Shown here: positions 31,686-39,352 of the stretch, one piece after another
Numbering within the stretch: the stretch's first letter is position 1
Layout of the letters: each line of letters starts with the position of its first letter
IMG/VR virus record: IMGVR_UViG_3300032296_003307
Location: 124,001-188,000 of that record
Source: a virus
Direction: 5' to 3' (one strand)
DNA length: 64,000 bases
Program-made: the position numbers and the translations under genes
The notes under the pieces: model-generated
The model's input: the letters and a program-made list of their open reading frames with translations, nothing else
Told to the model about the DNA's origin: nothing
The model's database searches: none

Positions 31686-31940
31686 ATGGGAAAAACTATA
31701 AGATTAACAGAGTCTAAATTGGTTGAGTTAATTGAATCTATAATAAAAGAAGACTATTACGATTCAAACAAATTATATAACCGTGAATATATTGTTTTTA
31801 AATTAAAAAACGGACCTAGAGAATTAAGAAAATATATTAAAACTTTACCTGAAATTGAATGTAGAGATAGTCAGGGTAATAAGGCGATATGTACTAAAAT
31901 ACCACAAGTTATTCATGTTTTTTTAACAGGTAACTATTAA
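31686..31940 (+). CDS. Small tagged protein, class A leader
   Basis: The protein has 84 residues. MGKTIRLTESKLVELIESII then KED (I-K-E). A short basic domain follows (YIVFKLKNGPRELRKYIKTL). TATTTAT (31674-31680) at 5 nt. Confidence 0.65.
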   Translation: MGKTIRLTESKLVELIESIIKEDYYDSNKLYNREYIVFKLKNGPRELRKYIKTLPEIECRDSQGNKAICTKIPQVIHVFLTGNY

Positions 31941-31952
31941 CAAAGTTTTATT

Positions 31953-32402
31953 ATGGAATATTCACCACAACAAAAAGATGCGGTTTTTAAATATTGGAAC
32001 AAATTGGGTCCTAATGTTAATGCTGGAAAATATTTTGGTTTGGACGAAAGTACCACAATAGAACTATTACATGAATTTTGGAATTCTGACGGTAAAAATT
32101 TAATGGTTGAATTGATAACGTTTGTAAGAAAAGCGGTTTCAGACTTCAAAGAATGTAATGGTGATGAATTCTCTTTAACCTTTGATTATGTGGTACCATA
32201 TGGTGCCGGTAATTATTATGAAGTTGGTTTTAGATTAAATCTGAATTCACCTGTTTTAGATACTCAAGATTGGGATGATTGGGAAGACCTAAGAACCTTA
32301 TATGGTCAAATAGAAACCTGTGTTGAAGACATGTTAACCCCTCTTACATGGAAAAAACACGGTTTAATCTGTGGTCAGGCAAACATGTTAGAATTTATTT
32401 AA
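31953..32402 (+). CDS. Untagged hypothetical protein
   Basis: The protein has 149 residues. An N-terminal helix-turn-helix-like part (SPQQKDAVFKYWNKLGPNVN, GKYFGLDESTTIELLHEFWN) is followed by an acidic domain (YYEVGFRLNLNSPVLDTQDW). It lies 12 nt after a tagged gene, without its own recognisable promoter. Confidence 0.6.
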   Translation: MEYSPQQKDAVFKYWNKLGPNVNAGKYFGLDESTTIELLHEFWNSDGKNLMVELITFVRKAVSDFKECNGDEFSLTFDYVVPYGAGNYYEVGFRLNLNSPVLDTQDWDDWEDLRTLYGQIETCVEDMLTPLTWKKHGLICGQANMLEFI

Positions 32403-32403
32403 T

Positions 32404-32682
32404 CTACTTACCCATCCCACTCAAAATAACTTCGTAATAATTTTGGTTTGAACAATAAGCATATGCCTGTTCGGACACTTTATTATACATAAAATCTTCC
32501 AAAGTAACCTCGTCACAGTTTGGTCTACCGTTCTTTATTACATATTCTATAACTGAAGTGTGTAGGTCATCTTTGATTCCACTCTCCACAGACTCATCTT
32601 CTAAATTATTTAGGTCCATTTCATTCAAAAGTCCCATTCTTTTCTTTATCTTTGTAATCTCTTCAAAAACATTGTTTCTCAT
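32404..32682 (-). CDS. Tagged small protein, class D leader
   Basis: The protein has 92 residues. MRNNVFEEITKIKKRMGLLN then E (L-N-E). The acidic spacer and NGRPNCDEVTLEDFMYNKVS segment resemble the second half of the RR family. TATTTAT on the minus strand (32688-32694) at 5 nt. Confidence 0.65.
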   Translation of the reverse strand: MRNNVFEEITKIKKRMGLLNEMDLNNLEDESVESGIKDDLHTSVIEYVIKNGRPNCDEVTLEDFMYNKVSEQAYAYCSNQNYYEVILSGMGK

Positions 32683-32687
32683 AAGAT

Positions 32688-32713
32688 ATAAATATCAAAA
32701 TAAAACTATTTAT
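32688..32713. promoter_or_regulatory. Divergent pair of TATTTAT promoters
   Basis: The minus copy (32688-32694) is 5 nt from ATG 32682. The plus copy (32707-32713) is 9 nt from ATG 32723. Confidence 0.55.
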
Positions 32714-32722
32714 CAATAAATC

Positions 32723-33550
32723 ATGGAAGACCCAATTAAATATCAAACAATACGTGAATCAATCAACTTGAATGATTACGACGCAGAAGATTTTGTTGAA
32801 GTGTTCATTTATGTTTTTAGAGATTGGGTTAAAAAAAATGTACCACAAAAAGAATCTGAATACCCAATATCGTACCTATTCAAAAAATATAAGGACAAAT
32901 TTTGTGAAGATATGGGTATTGAAAAGTATATTACATACAGCCAAAGAGCTTTTCAAACTTTGGGTAGACGATTGGTTGAAAAATCATTATACAAACTTCC
33001 TGATTTTACCCCACAAGAAAAATGGACTTCAAAACCTGTAAATCAAAAAATATTAAATTCTTTGATTGGTAAAATGAATTTACCACCTTACATTACTCTT
33101 AAAATTGATGAAGAAAAAAACTACAATGTTACGATATTACCGACCATAGATTTGTCTGAAAGTCTTAAATCACCCATTAAAAACGAATTTTGGGGTCAAT
33201 CAATACCAACAAAACTAATGGGATTGATTAAAAAATATGGTGCGGTAAAATTAGGTAAATCAACACTAGGTGAATTGGACTTAGAAATATATACACCATC
33301 AATTAACGACAAGGGTTGGGATAAGGAATTTAAAAAATTAAGAAAGGAAACTATAGAACATATTGAATCATTAAAAACCGAATACAGAGGTAAAATTAGA
33401 CAGTTCTTTTTTGGTTTCGAATGGGGTAGACCATGTGTTTATTTGAGATTTAATACTTGGAGATTTCACACCGAAATTATTAGAGAAGTTGAGGGATTTT
33501 TACAAAAAAAGGGTTACAATACCGAAAACTTAATAGTTAGGGAAAAATAA
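32723..33550 (+). CDS. Late hypothetical protein
   Basis: The protein has 275 residues without a clear cleavable leader (MEDPIKYQTIRESINLNDYD). It is helical at the N-terminus (VEVFIYVFRDWVKKNVPQKE). The C-terminal domain is basic with strands (FFFGFEWGRPCVYLRFNTWR). TATTTAT-driven, so likely a late or virion protein. Confidence 0.6.
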   Translation: MEDPIKYQTIRESINLNDYDAEDFVEVFIYVFRDWVKKNVPQKESEYPISYLFKKYKDKFCEDMGIEKYITYSQRAFQTLGRRLVEKSLYKLPDFTPQEKWTSKPVNQKILNSLIGKMNLPPYITLKIDEEKNYNVTILPTIDLSESLKSPIKNEFWGQSIPTKLMGLIKKYGAVKLGKSTLGELDLEIYTPSINDKGWDKEFKKLRKETIEHIESLKTEYRGKIRQFFFGFEWGRPCVYLRFNTWRFHTEIIREVEGFLQKKGYNTENLIVREK

Positions 33551-33577
33551 TAGATTTACTTGGTATATTTATAACAT

Positions 33578-34423
33578 ATGTCAAGGACAATCATTTTATC
33601 ACAAAAAAATTTATCATCTATTGTCAGTAGATTAATGTCTGAACAATTAAATGAGATTAAAAAAGACGTTAACCAAAAACTTTGGAACGTTTATAGAATT
33701 CCGTCAAATATAGGCGCCAATGGGTACACAATATCCTCTAATTTTGATGAGACAAATGTTCTTAATTCTATCATAGCATTTTCTAAAAATAAGTGGAAAG
33801 AAGGAAATACCGTTGTTTCTACTGAAGATGAAGATGGTTCAGGGTACCTATTCAAATATATAATATACCTAATCAATAAAACCGTTAAAGACAATCCAAG
33901 AATTGCTAGTACAAAAATGAGATTCACTCAAGAAATTGCTAATAATTTTGGACCTGTTGAAAAAGTAAATGATGAACCTCTTACAAAAGCCGACGCCGAA
34001 ATGTTAAAAAGGAATGAGGCTAAAAGAGATATAAATTCATTCAAAAGAAAAGGTGCTGCAATATTTAGGGAATTTGAAAAGGCGGGTATCGACAAAAAGT
34101 CTTTATCAAAACTAACAAAAAACTTCCAAGAAACAATTTTTGATTTGTTTAAGTGGGATGAGTTACAATATTATGCAGAAGACGATGGGTTATTGTTATA
34201 CCACAAAGGAGCGTTTGAAAAACTTATGGACACAAATCTTCCCGATTCATTAAAGGCGGATTTAGAGTCAGTAGAAAATAATCCCGAAAACGCCATAGAC
34301 CCAGAGACAGGTAAAAAGTTCCCTTATAAATTAAAAATGATTCCAAAGGACTCTAAAATTTATAGAACCATTACCGGTATTTCAGGTTTTGCTCCCAAAA
34401 AAATTATTAAACAAAAGTTTTGA
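33578..34423 (+). CDS. Tagged protein, class A leader
   Basis: The protein has 281 residues. MSRTIILSQKNLSSIVSRLM then SEQ. The middle is helical (RDINSFKRKGAAIFREFEKA) and the C-terminus is Pro/Lys-rich with no known domain. TATTTAT (33566-33572) at 5 nt. Probably a processed internal virion protein. Confidence 0.7.
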   Translation: MSRTIILSQKNLSSIVSRLMSEQLNEIKKDVNQKLWNVYRIPSNIGANGYTISSNFDETNVLNSIIAFSKNKWKEGNTVVSTEDEDGSGYLFKYIIYLINKTVKDNPRIASTKMRFTQEIANNFGPVEKVNDEPLTKADAEMLKRNEAKRDINSFKRKGAAIFREFEKAGIDKKSLSKLTKNFQETIFDLFKWDELQYYAEDDGLLLYHKGAFEKLMDTNLPDSLKADLESVENNPENAIDPETGKKFPYKLKMIPKDSKIYRTITGISGFAPKKIIKQKF

Positions 34424-34465
34424 TTTTGGGTCTAATTACATTATTTTTGAATAAAATTAAAAATC

Positions 34466-34606
34466 ATGTTGGGGTCCTTAATTACAATATTTTTATTTAT
34501 TCTGATTTACAGTTATGTAAGTTGGACACTTCCTTTACAAAATTTTAAAAACAAGAGTTTTTCAGAAAAAAAAGAAGTCGTTAAAAAACTAAAAGATATG
34601 GATTAA
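34466..34606 (+). CDS. Tiny single-pass membrane protein
   Basis: 46 residues from ATG 34466: MLGSLITIFLFILIYSYVSW, then a basic helix (EKKEVVKKLKDMD). Host-type TATTTTTG (34442-34449) lies 16 nt upstream. No tag. Confidence 0.55.
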   Translation: MLGSLITIFLFILIYSYVSWTLPLQNFKNKSFSEKKEVVKKLKDMD

Positions 34607-34639
34607 AATTTAATCTATAACTTAGGTATTTATAGATAT

Positions 34640-35206
34640 ATGAAGATTATAATCAAAGAATCTCAATTACCACTTTTATTAGAAAACCTTCAATTTGAAG
34701 AGGTGTATAAAAAAACATACCCGAAGATTTTTAATGCGGTATGTATGAGATATGCTAAAGGTGATTATGATTTGGCGTCAGAATATTGTCAATTAGGGTT
34801 TATTCAAGTTTATAAAAATTTAGATAAGTACGATAATTTAGGTAGTTTAGAAGGTTGGGTTAGAAGAGTTGTTACAAATATTATAATTAACGAATTGAGG
34901 TCACAAAAAAGAAAATTGGACACTGTTCCTGATTTTGAAGTGGATTTAGAAAAATTAGACCTTTCGCAAGAACCAGAAAGTTTTGAAGAAATTTCTTACA
35001 TGGGTAAATACCCCGAAAGTTTAATTAGAGCGGCGGTTAATTCTTTACCTGACGGATACAAATATGTTTTCTACAATTATTATTTTGGTGATAAAAGTCA
35101 TAAAGAAATTGCGGATGATTTGGGTATTAAAGAAATTACGTCACGCACCCAATTACACAAAGCCAAAAATTTAATTAAAAACTACTTGGAAAAACATTCA
35201 AAATGA
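34640..35206 (+). CDS. Tagged ECF-type sigma factor
   Basis: The protein has 188 residues. Class B leader MKIIIKESQLPLLLEN (L-L-E) is fused to a sigma-70-like protein. Region 2 lies at about 20-92 (ASEYCQLGFIQVYKNLDKYD, SLEGWVRRVVTNIIINELRS). Region 4 lies at about 132-182 (NSLPDGYKYVFYNYYFGDKS then HKEIADDLGIKEITSRTQLH). No region 1 or 3, as in ECF factors. TATTTAT (34627-34633) is 6 nt upstream. The leader suggests it travels in the head and could redirect host RNA polymerase on entry, or supply late transcription. Both are inferences; the sigma fold is well supported. Confidence 0.85.
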   Translation: MKIIIKESQLPLLLENLQFEEVYKKTYPKIFNAVCMRYAKGDYDLASEYCQLGFIQVYKNLDKYDNLGSLEGWVRRVVTNIIINELRSQKRKLDTVPDFEVDLEKLDLSQEPESFEEISYMGKYPESLIRAAVNSLPDGYKYVFYNYYFGDKSHKEIADDLGIKEITSRTQLHKAKNLIKNYLEKHSK

Positions 35207-35298
35207 ACAAAATAATAATATTCATATTGTCTTTAATACCTGGTAGAATTATATGGTTATTTATCCCAAAGGATAAAAACGACAGTTGGTTAATGTAA
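35203..35298 (+). CDS. Tiny hydrophobic peptide gene
   Basis: 31 residues from ATG 35203, overlapping the sigma-factor stop (ATGA): MNKIIIFILSLIPGRIIWLF then a short charged tail. Its coupling to the sigma gene suggests co-expression. It could be a membrane anchor or partner; too short to judge. Confidence 0.45.
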   Translation: MNKIIIFILSLIPGRIIWLFIPKDKNDSWLM

Positions 35299-36276
35299 TT
35301 ACAAACCAAACCTTCCTTTTTGGGCTTTGTAGTTTTGAAGTACTTCAACAGAAGAGAGAGCTCGGTTATAAATTAAACCTATAGCTATATTACCATTTAA
35401 CAATTGACTAGAACCTCCAAAAAACCCTCCACAACCTAATTGTGCCTCTACATTATTATTTAAAAATTTTGTAGTTGTTGTTAAAACTGCTGAACCGTTT
35501 AAATAAACTATAGTATTATTTGAAGGAGTACCTGTGTTTGTGGTAAAAGTCATAGCTACATTTTTCCAAGTTCCGTCGGCAATATTAATTCCTGTACTTC
35601 TAGTTCCCCCACCACCCCAATCATAAGTAACTAATACACTATTTTCTGTAAACAATGCGTAGTTATTCTGTTTTGTTATAATTCCCCTAAAGCTAGAACC
35701 AGGAGACGATGTTTTGACCCATGCTGATATTGTTCCTTGATTTATTTGTAAACTAGAATTATTACCGCAACTAACATAATCATCGGCACCATCAAATACA
35801 ATTGAACCACCATTAGATGAGTTAAATGTTGGTCCATTCACTAATCCCCCATTATTGTTATTTCCGCTCAAATCATACCAAGCGGTTGCAGTGGTTGGAT
35901 ATGACGGAGTAAAACCGGCGTCCAAATTTAGAACCAAACCATTCGTTACTATTCCTTCATATTCTCTGTTTACACAAAACTTATCTGTTTGAGTTACATA
36001 ATAAGTTAAACATTGTGCCGATGTAGTATATGAAGTTCCTGCAATCTTATTTGTAATTGAAACCAATTCACTTTGATTGGATGCCCTATAAATCGCGGGT
36101 CCGTTTGACTCCTTATTTAAATATATTGTAAACCCTCCAGATACAGGGTTATATGATGTGTAATATCCTGTGGTTGAAGTTGGTCCTTTACCATCATTTA
36201 TTGGACCCAACCAAAAATTACCAATTTTAAGTGCGTTCGTTTGAGCGTTGGTACTGTATTTTATATAATTTGCCAT
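35299..36276 (-). CDS. LamG/concanavalin-like appendage protein
   Basis: The protein has 325 residues from ATG 36276 (MANYIKYSTNAQTNALKIGN). The C-terminal about 190 residues form a LamG-type jelly roll: AWYDLSGNNNNGGLVNGPTF, SIVFDGADDYVSCGNNSSLQ, GTISAWVKTSSPGSSFRGII, WKNVAMTFTT, YLNGSAVLTTT, GNIAIGLIYNRALSSVEVLQ. Such domains decorate phage heads or tails and bind glycans. TATTTAT on the minus strand (36283-36289) at 6 nt supports this box as the late promoter. Confidence 0.85.
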   Translation of the reverse strand: MANYIKYSTNAQTNALKIGNFWLGPINDGKGPTSTTGYYTSYNPVSGGFTIYLNKESNGPAIYRASNQSELVSITNKIAGTSYTTSAQCLTYYVTQTDKFCVNREYEGIVTNGLVLNLDAGFTPSYPTTATAWYDLSGNNNNGGLVNGPTFNSSNGGSIVFDGADDYVSCGNNSSLQINQGTISAWVKTSSPGSSFRGIITKQNNYALFTENSVLVTYDWGGGGTRSTGINIADGTWKNVAMTFTTNTGTPSNNTIVYLNGSAVLTTTTKFLNNNVEAQLGCGGFFGGSSQLLNGNIAIGLIYNRALSSVEVLQNYKAQKGRFGL

Positions 36277-36328
36277 TTGATTATAAATAGTAGTGTGGTA
36301 ATTTACATGTAATGTATATTTATAAACA

Positions 36329-36730
36329 ATGAAGATAATATTATCAGAAACCCAACTTTCAAAACTTATTAAGTTATTAAAGGAGGAAATTGACCTTCCA
36401 GAATCTCCTGCAAGAAGGGTGTATAATATCCTTATGGAAAAAGGATATTTAAATGAAAATTCAGAAGTAAATGTTGGAACAGACACATTAGAAATTTATT
36501 CTTTACCGTATCCCGCACCTGAAGAATACTTTACCGATTATGACGGATATCTTATAATAGTTGTACCTTATCTTTTTGAAGACGAAGGTGGAACTGAAAT
36601 ACAATTTGAAGATGAAAATACTAAAGAATCTAGTCAAGCACGTTTTGAAGTTAAGGACTATATTGCTTCTACATGGGACTTGGATTTTCCAATTGATTTT
36701 GACGATGATTATCTATCTTTTTCTATTTAA
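36329..36730 (+). CDS. Tagged acidic protein, class B leader
   Basis: The protein has 133 residues. MKIILSETQLSKLIKLLKEE (L-K-E). LPESPARRVYNILMEKGYL precedes an acidic beta domain (EEYFTDYDGYLIIVVPYLFE). TATTTAT (36317-36323) at 5 nt. Function unknown. Confidence 0.65.
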   Translation: MKIILSETQLSKLIKLLKEEIDLPESPARRVYNILMEKGYLNENSEVNVGTDTLEIYSLPYPAPEEYFTDYDGYLIIVVPYLFEDEGGTEIQFEDENTKESSQARFEVKDYIASTWDLDFPIDFDDDYLSFSI

Positions 36731-36795
36731 AATTTTCTTCTAAAATAATATCATTAGAACAATTTTTTTATTGTTTTTCCTATATTTATCAGGGT

Positions 36796-37344
36796 ATGAA
36801 ACCCTTTATAATAACCGAAGAAGAAAAAAACAAAATTTTACATCAACACATCGAAGCCACAAGTAGGCAATACCTACCTGAATCAAAGCATGAAACCGAA
36901 GAAATCTATACAATGAGGGATAAAAAAACTCCCTCAACAGGATATAGTGATATGGACATGAAAGACTTTGATGAGTTTGAACATGATTTGGGTTTCGACG
37001 CACCATCAATAGTAGATATTAAAAGGTTAAAAAAACTTGACAAAAGTGCCGTTAAAAACATGTTCAAGAAAAGACCAAAATTCACAGGTAGTGAGGTTGA
37101 ATTGGACGAGGAAATGGATAGTTATTCCATTCCACAAATGAAACGAGACCTAATAGATGCCACTGGCATATCCCAAGAAGAATTGGACTTAATATTAGCC
37201 GGTGATGAAGATGCTTTAGAAGAGGCGAAAGTAACTTATGGTTATACAGACGAAGGTAGAGTTAGATTTGGTATTTTGGACAAGTTGGACGCTTTGTTTG
37301 ATGCTTACAACCCACCAAGTTATATTGAAGACGACGATTATTAA
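36796..37344 (+). CDS. Tagged acidic protein, class C leader
   Basis: The protein has 182 residues. MKPFIITEEEKNKILHQHIE; the cleavage motif is weak (H-I-E). The mature part is highly acidic, disordered-looking and Met/Asp/Glu-rich (GYSDMDMKDFDEFEHDLGFD), like a scaffold or core protein. TATTTAT (36783-36789) at 6 nt. Confidence 0.65.
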   Translation: MKPFIITEEEKNKILHQHIEATSRQYLPESKHETEEIYTMRDKKTPSTGYSDMDMKDFDEFEHDLGFDAPSIVDIKRLKKLDKSAVKNMFKKRPKFTGSEVELDEEMDSYSIPQMKRDLIDATGISQEELDLILAGDEDALEEAKVTYGYTDEGRVRFGILDKLDALFDAYNPPSYIEDDDY

Positions 37345-38186
37345 TCTAAACGGTCTCTAAAGTAGGATATGAAATTATTTTTTACACTGTACTCAAAACT
37401 GCCGGCATCCCAATCCCAACCATGACCCTCAAGAGGACGACATCCAACTAGATATCTCCAACCAATATTTTCTCGTGTTTTTAATGATAGGTATTTACCC
37501 AAATCTATCTTATCGGCAAATTCATCGGCAAATGGTGTTCCATTATTTATGGACCTTTCATTAAAATAACATATTATGGCATCAAAAAATTCTCTCTTTT
37601 CATACCCAAACTCATTGCAAAAATCATCAACCATTTCATCATCAATTAGAACTTTATCTCCATTACCTTTTATGTAATTTAAACTTTCAAATGTTATCGG
37701 AAAGAAAAATTCAATGTCTTCGTTATCAACATATTCCTCAGATTCCATGTTTGAGTAATTTATAGAATATGGTACTCCATAGGACCTCATTTCTCCTTTT
37801 TTGTTTTTACCAACATATTTTTTCAAATACTTTTTGGTTTCTTCACTCATAATTATAGAACGAGCGGTCAAATCAATTTTTCCGTACTTAAATTTAAAAT
37901 CAATCCTAAATTCTTTTCCTTGTAAAGGATGGTAGTCAGGAAACATAAAACGAAACATTTTATTGAGGGTGTCATAAATCTCATACTGCAATATTTTTTT
38001 TGTAAAATAAGGTATTTGTGGAGTTCCTGTAATTTCTACATAACAATCATATAGTTTAGAATACGCGCCAGCATTTTCATTTTTAGGTAAATATTCTAAT
38101 TTGTAAGATAGATTTAATCCGAAAACTTTGCTTTTCAGATTATTTAACATTTTCTCTATAAGATTGGTTTGAACATTTATATCCAT
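37341..38186 (-). CDS. Late hypothetical protein
   Basis: The protein has 281 residues. MDINVQTNLIEKMLNNLKSK, then a strand-rich domain (YDCYVEITGTPQIPYFTKKI) and FRIDFKFKYGKIDLTARSII. The C-terminus has WRYLVGCRPLEGHGWDWDAG. No clear leader. TATTTAT from the palindrome at 38192-38205 lies 12 nt upstream. Confidence 0.6.
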   Translation of the reverse strand: MDINVQTNLIEKMLNNLKSKVFGLNLSYKLEYLPKNENAGAYSKLYDCYVEITGTPQIPYFTKKILQYEIYDTLNKMFRFMFPDYHPLQGKEFRIDFKFKYGKIDLTARSIIMSEETKKYLKKYVGKNKKGEMRSYGVPYSINYSNMESEEYVDNEDIEFFFPITFESLNYIKGNGDKVLIDDEMVDDFCNEFGYEKREFFDAIICYFNERSINNGTPFADEFADKIDLGKYLSLKTRENIGWRYLVGCRPLEGHGWDWDAGSFEYSVKNNFISYFRDRLD

Positions 38187-38191
38187 GACAG

Positions 38192-38205
38192 TATTTATAT
38201 AAATA
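38192..38205. promoter_or_regulatory. Palindromic bidirectional promoter TATTTATATAAATA
   Basis: A perfect 14-bp palindrome contains the TATTTAT element on both strands. The plus copy is 6 nt before ATG 38205 (the last A of the palindrome is the A of ATG). The minus copy is 12 nt before ATG 38186. Confidence 0.6.
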
Positions 38206-38534
38206 TGAAAAACAGGACAATTATTCTCAGAGAATCCGAACTTGTCAATGTTATTGAAAGGTTAGTTAAGGAAGAAGACATGATGGAATTCATGGACTAT
38301 GACGACGCCGACCCAATTGAGGTTATGAGAATTAACAAGGAAAATTTGAAAAGTAAGAAGTTGACATTTTATGAATATGAAATCAACGATGCCGGTTATT
38401 TAATTTTATTTGATGAGATTAGAAATGTGTCGATAGAAGTTTATGATGGTGAATTTGTTGATAGTGATAATTTCGAAATTATCTATAAACCAATGAATCA
38501 ATATGCTAAAGAAGTATTTTCAGAGATAATATGA
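38205..38534 (+). CDS. Tagged acidic protein, class A leader
   Basis: The protein has 109 residues. ATG 38205 gives MKNRTIILRESELVNVIERL then VKEE (L-V-K-E). The mature part is acidic and alpha/beta (LTFYEYEINDAGYLILFDEI). First gene of a three-gene operon with 4-nt overlaps. Confidence 0.65.
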   Translation: MKNRTIILRESELVNVIERLVKEEDMMEFMDYDDADPIEVMRINKENLKSKKLTFYEYEINDAGYLILFDEIRNVSIEVYDGEFVDSDNFEIIYKPMNQYAKEVFSEII

Positions 38535-38869
38535 GAAAAGTAATAAAATTAACCGAGTCGGATTTAAGAAGAATCGTTAGACGTGTAATCGCCGAGCAAG
38601 GAAGGTCAGGAACAAATCCTGAGGTGTTAGACGCAATTAAATCTATGAATTTTGCCAAAGAATATTGTGTTAGAGCAAGTGATAAGGGTGATATTGAATT
38701 GTCATATGACTATTGTAATAAGACTTATCCGCATATCATGATTTCATACCCAACAGAAGGGTTGGAATTATTGGATATAAAAACACCTAAAATAATTAAA
38801 ACATGGGAATTCTTCTCAGAAGAAGACATACCTGATTTAGAACAAACCGTAAAAAATGTAGTAAAATGA
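38531..38869 (+). CDS. Tagged protein, class A leader
   Basis: The protein has 112 residues. MRKVIKLTESDLRRIVRRVI then AEQ (I-A-E). The body has ELSYDYCNKTYPHIMISYPT and a C-terminal helix. Translationally coupled on both sides. Confidence 0.65.
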   Translation: MRKVIKLTESDLRRIVRRVIAEQGRSGTNPEVLDAIKSMNFAKEYCVRASDKGDIELSYDYCNKTYPHIMISYPTEGLELLDIKTPKIIKTWEFFSEEDIPDLEQTVKNVVK

Positions 38870-39273
38870 ACAGAAGAATAATTTTAAACGAAGATGAAAG
38901 GTCAAAAATTCTTTCAATGCACAGAAATGAAATAAAGAAAATGTTTATTCGTGAAGACGATGACATAAGTGATGATGACTTCATGGATGATGATACACCT
39001 GAAGAAATGGTTACAGATTTAACCGTAGAAAAATTTGGACCATTAGTTTCTGTGGAAGGTAATGGTGAAAAATTCATGGGTAGTGAAATGGATGGAGGAT
39101 GGGAATTCTACAATAATGAAGACGTTATTGTTACAATGGACGAAATGTGTTCGGCTCTTGGTTGTAGCATGGAACAACTTAAAGACACCCTAGGAATTGA
39201 TGACGAATCTGAAGAGATTGATGATGTTGTTATGTCCAAATCGGATGATGATGAGATTGACTTAGGATTTTAA
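38866..39273 (+). CDS. Tagged acidic protein, class C leader
   Basis: The protein has 135 residues. MNRRIILNEDERSKILSMHR continues to IREDDD (I-R-E). The mature part is very acidic (DDDISDDDFMDDDTPEEM), with a small middle domain (KFMGSEMDGGWEFYNNEDVI). Scaffold- or core-like. A terminator follows. Confidence 0.65.
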   Translation: MNRRIILNEDERSKILSMHRNEIKKMFIREDDDISDDDFMDDDTPEEMVTDLTVEKFGPLVSVEGNGEKFMGSEMDGGWEFYNNEDVIVTMDEMCSALGCSMEQLKDTLGIDDESEEIDDVVMSKSDDDEIDLGF

Positions 39274-39295
39274 AGTACATATACAAAAAATTTAG

Positions 39296-39325
39296 AACCC
39301 CAATTTAAACGTTGGGGTTTTTTAT
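39296..39325 (+). terminator. Rho-independent terminator
   Basis: AACCCCAA (39296-39303) and TTGGGGTT (39312-39319) with T-run, isolating the tagged operon from the adhesin cassette. Confidence 0.8.
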
Positions 39326-39352
39326 TTCTATTTGCTTGTATTTATTATCAGT

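Noticed and set aside
34640-35206. Reading the sigma-like protein as a simple HTH regulator
   Set aside because: Both region 2 and region 4 are present in order, at the spacing of ECF factors, which is more than a lone HTH would show.
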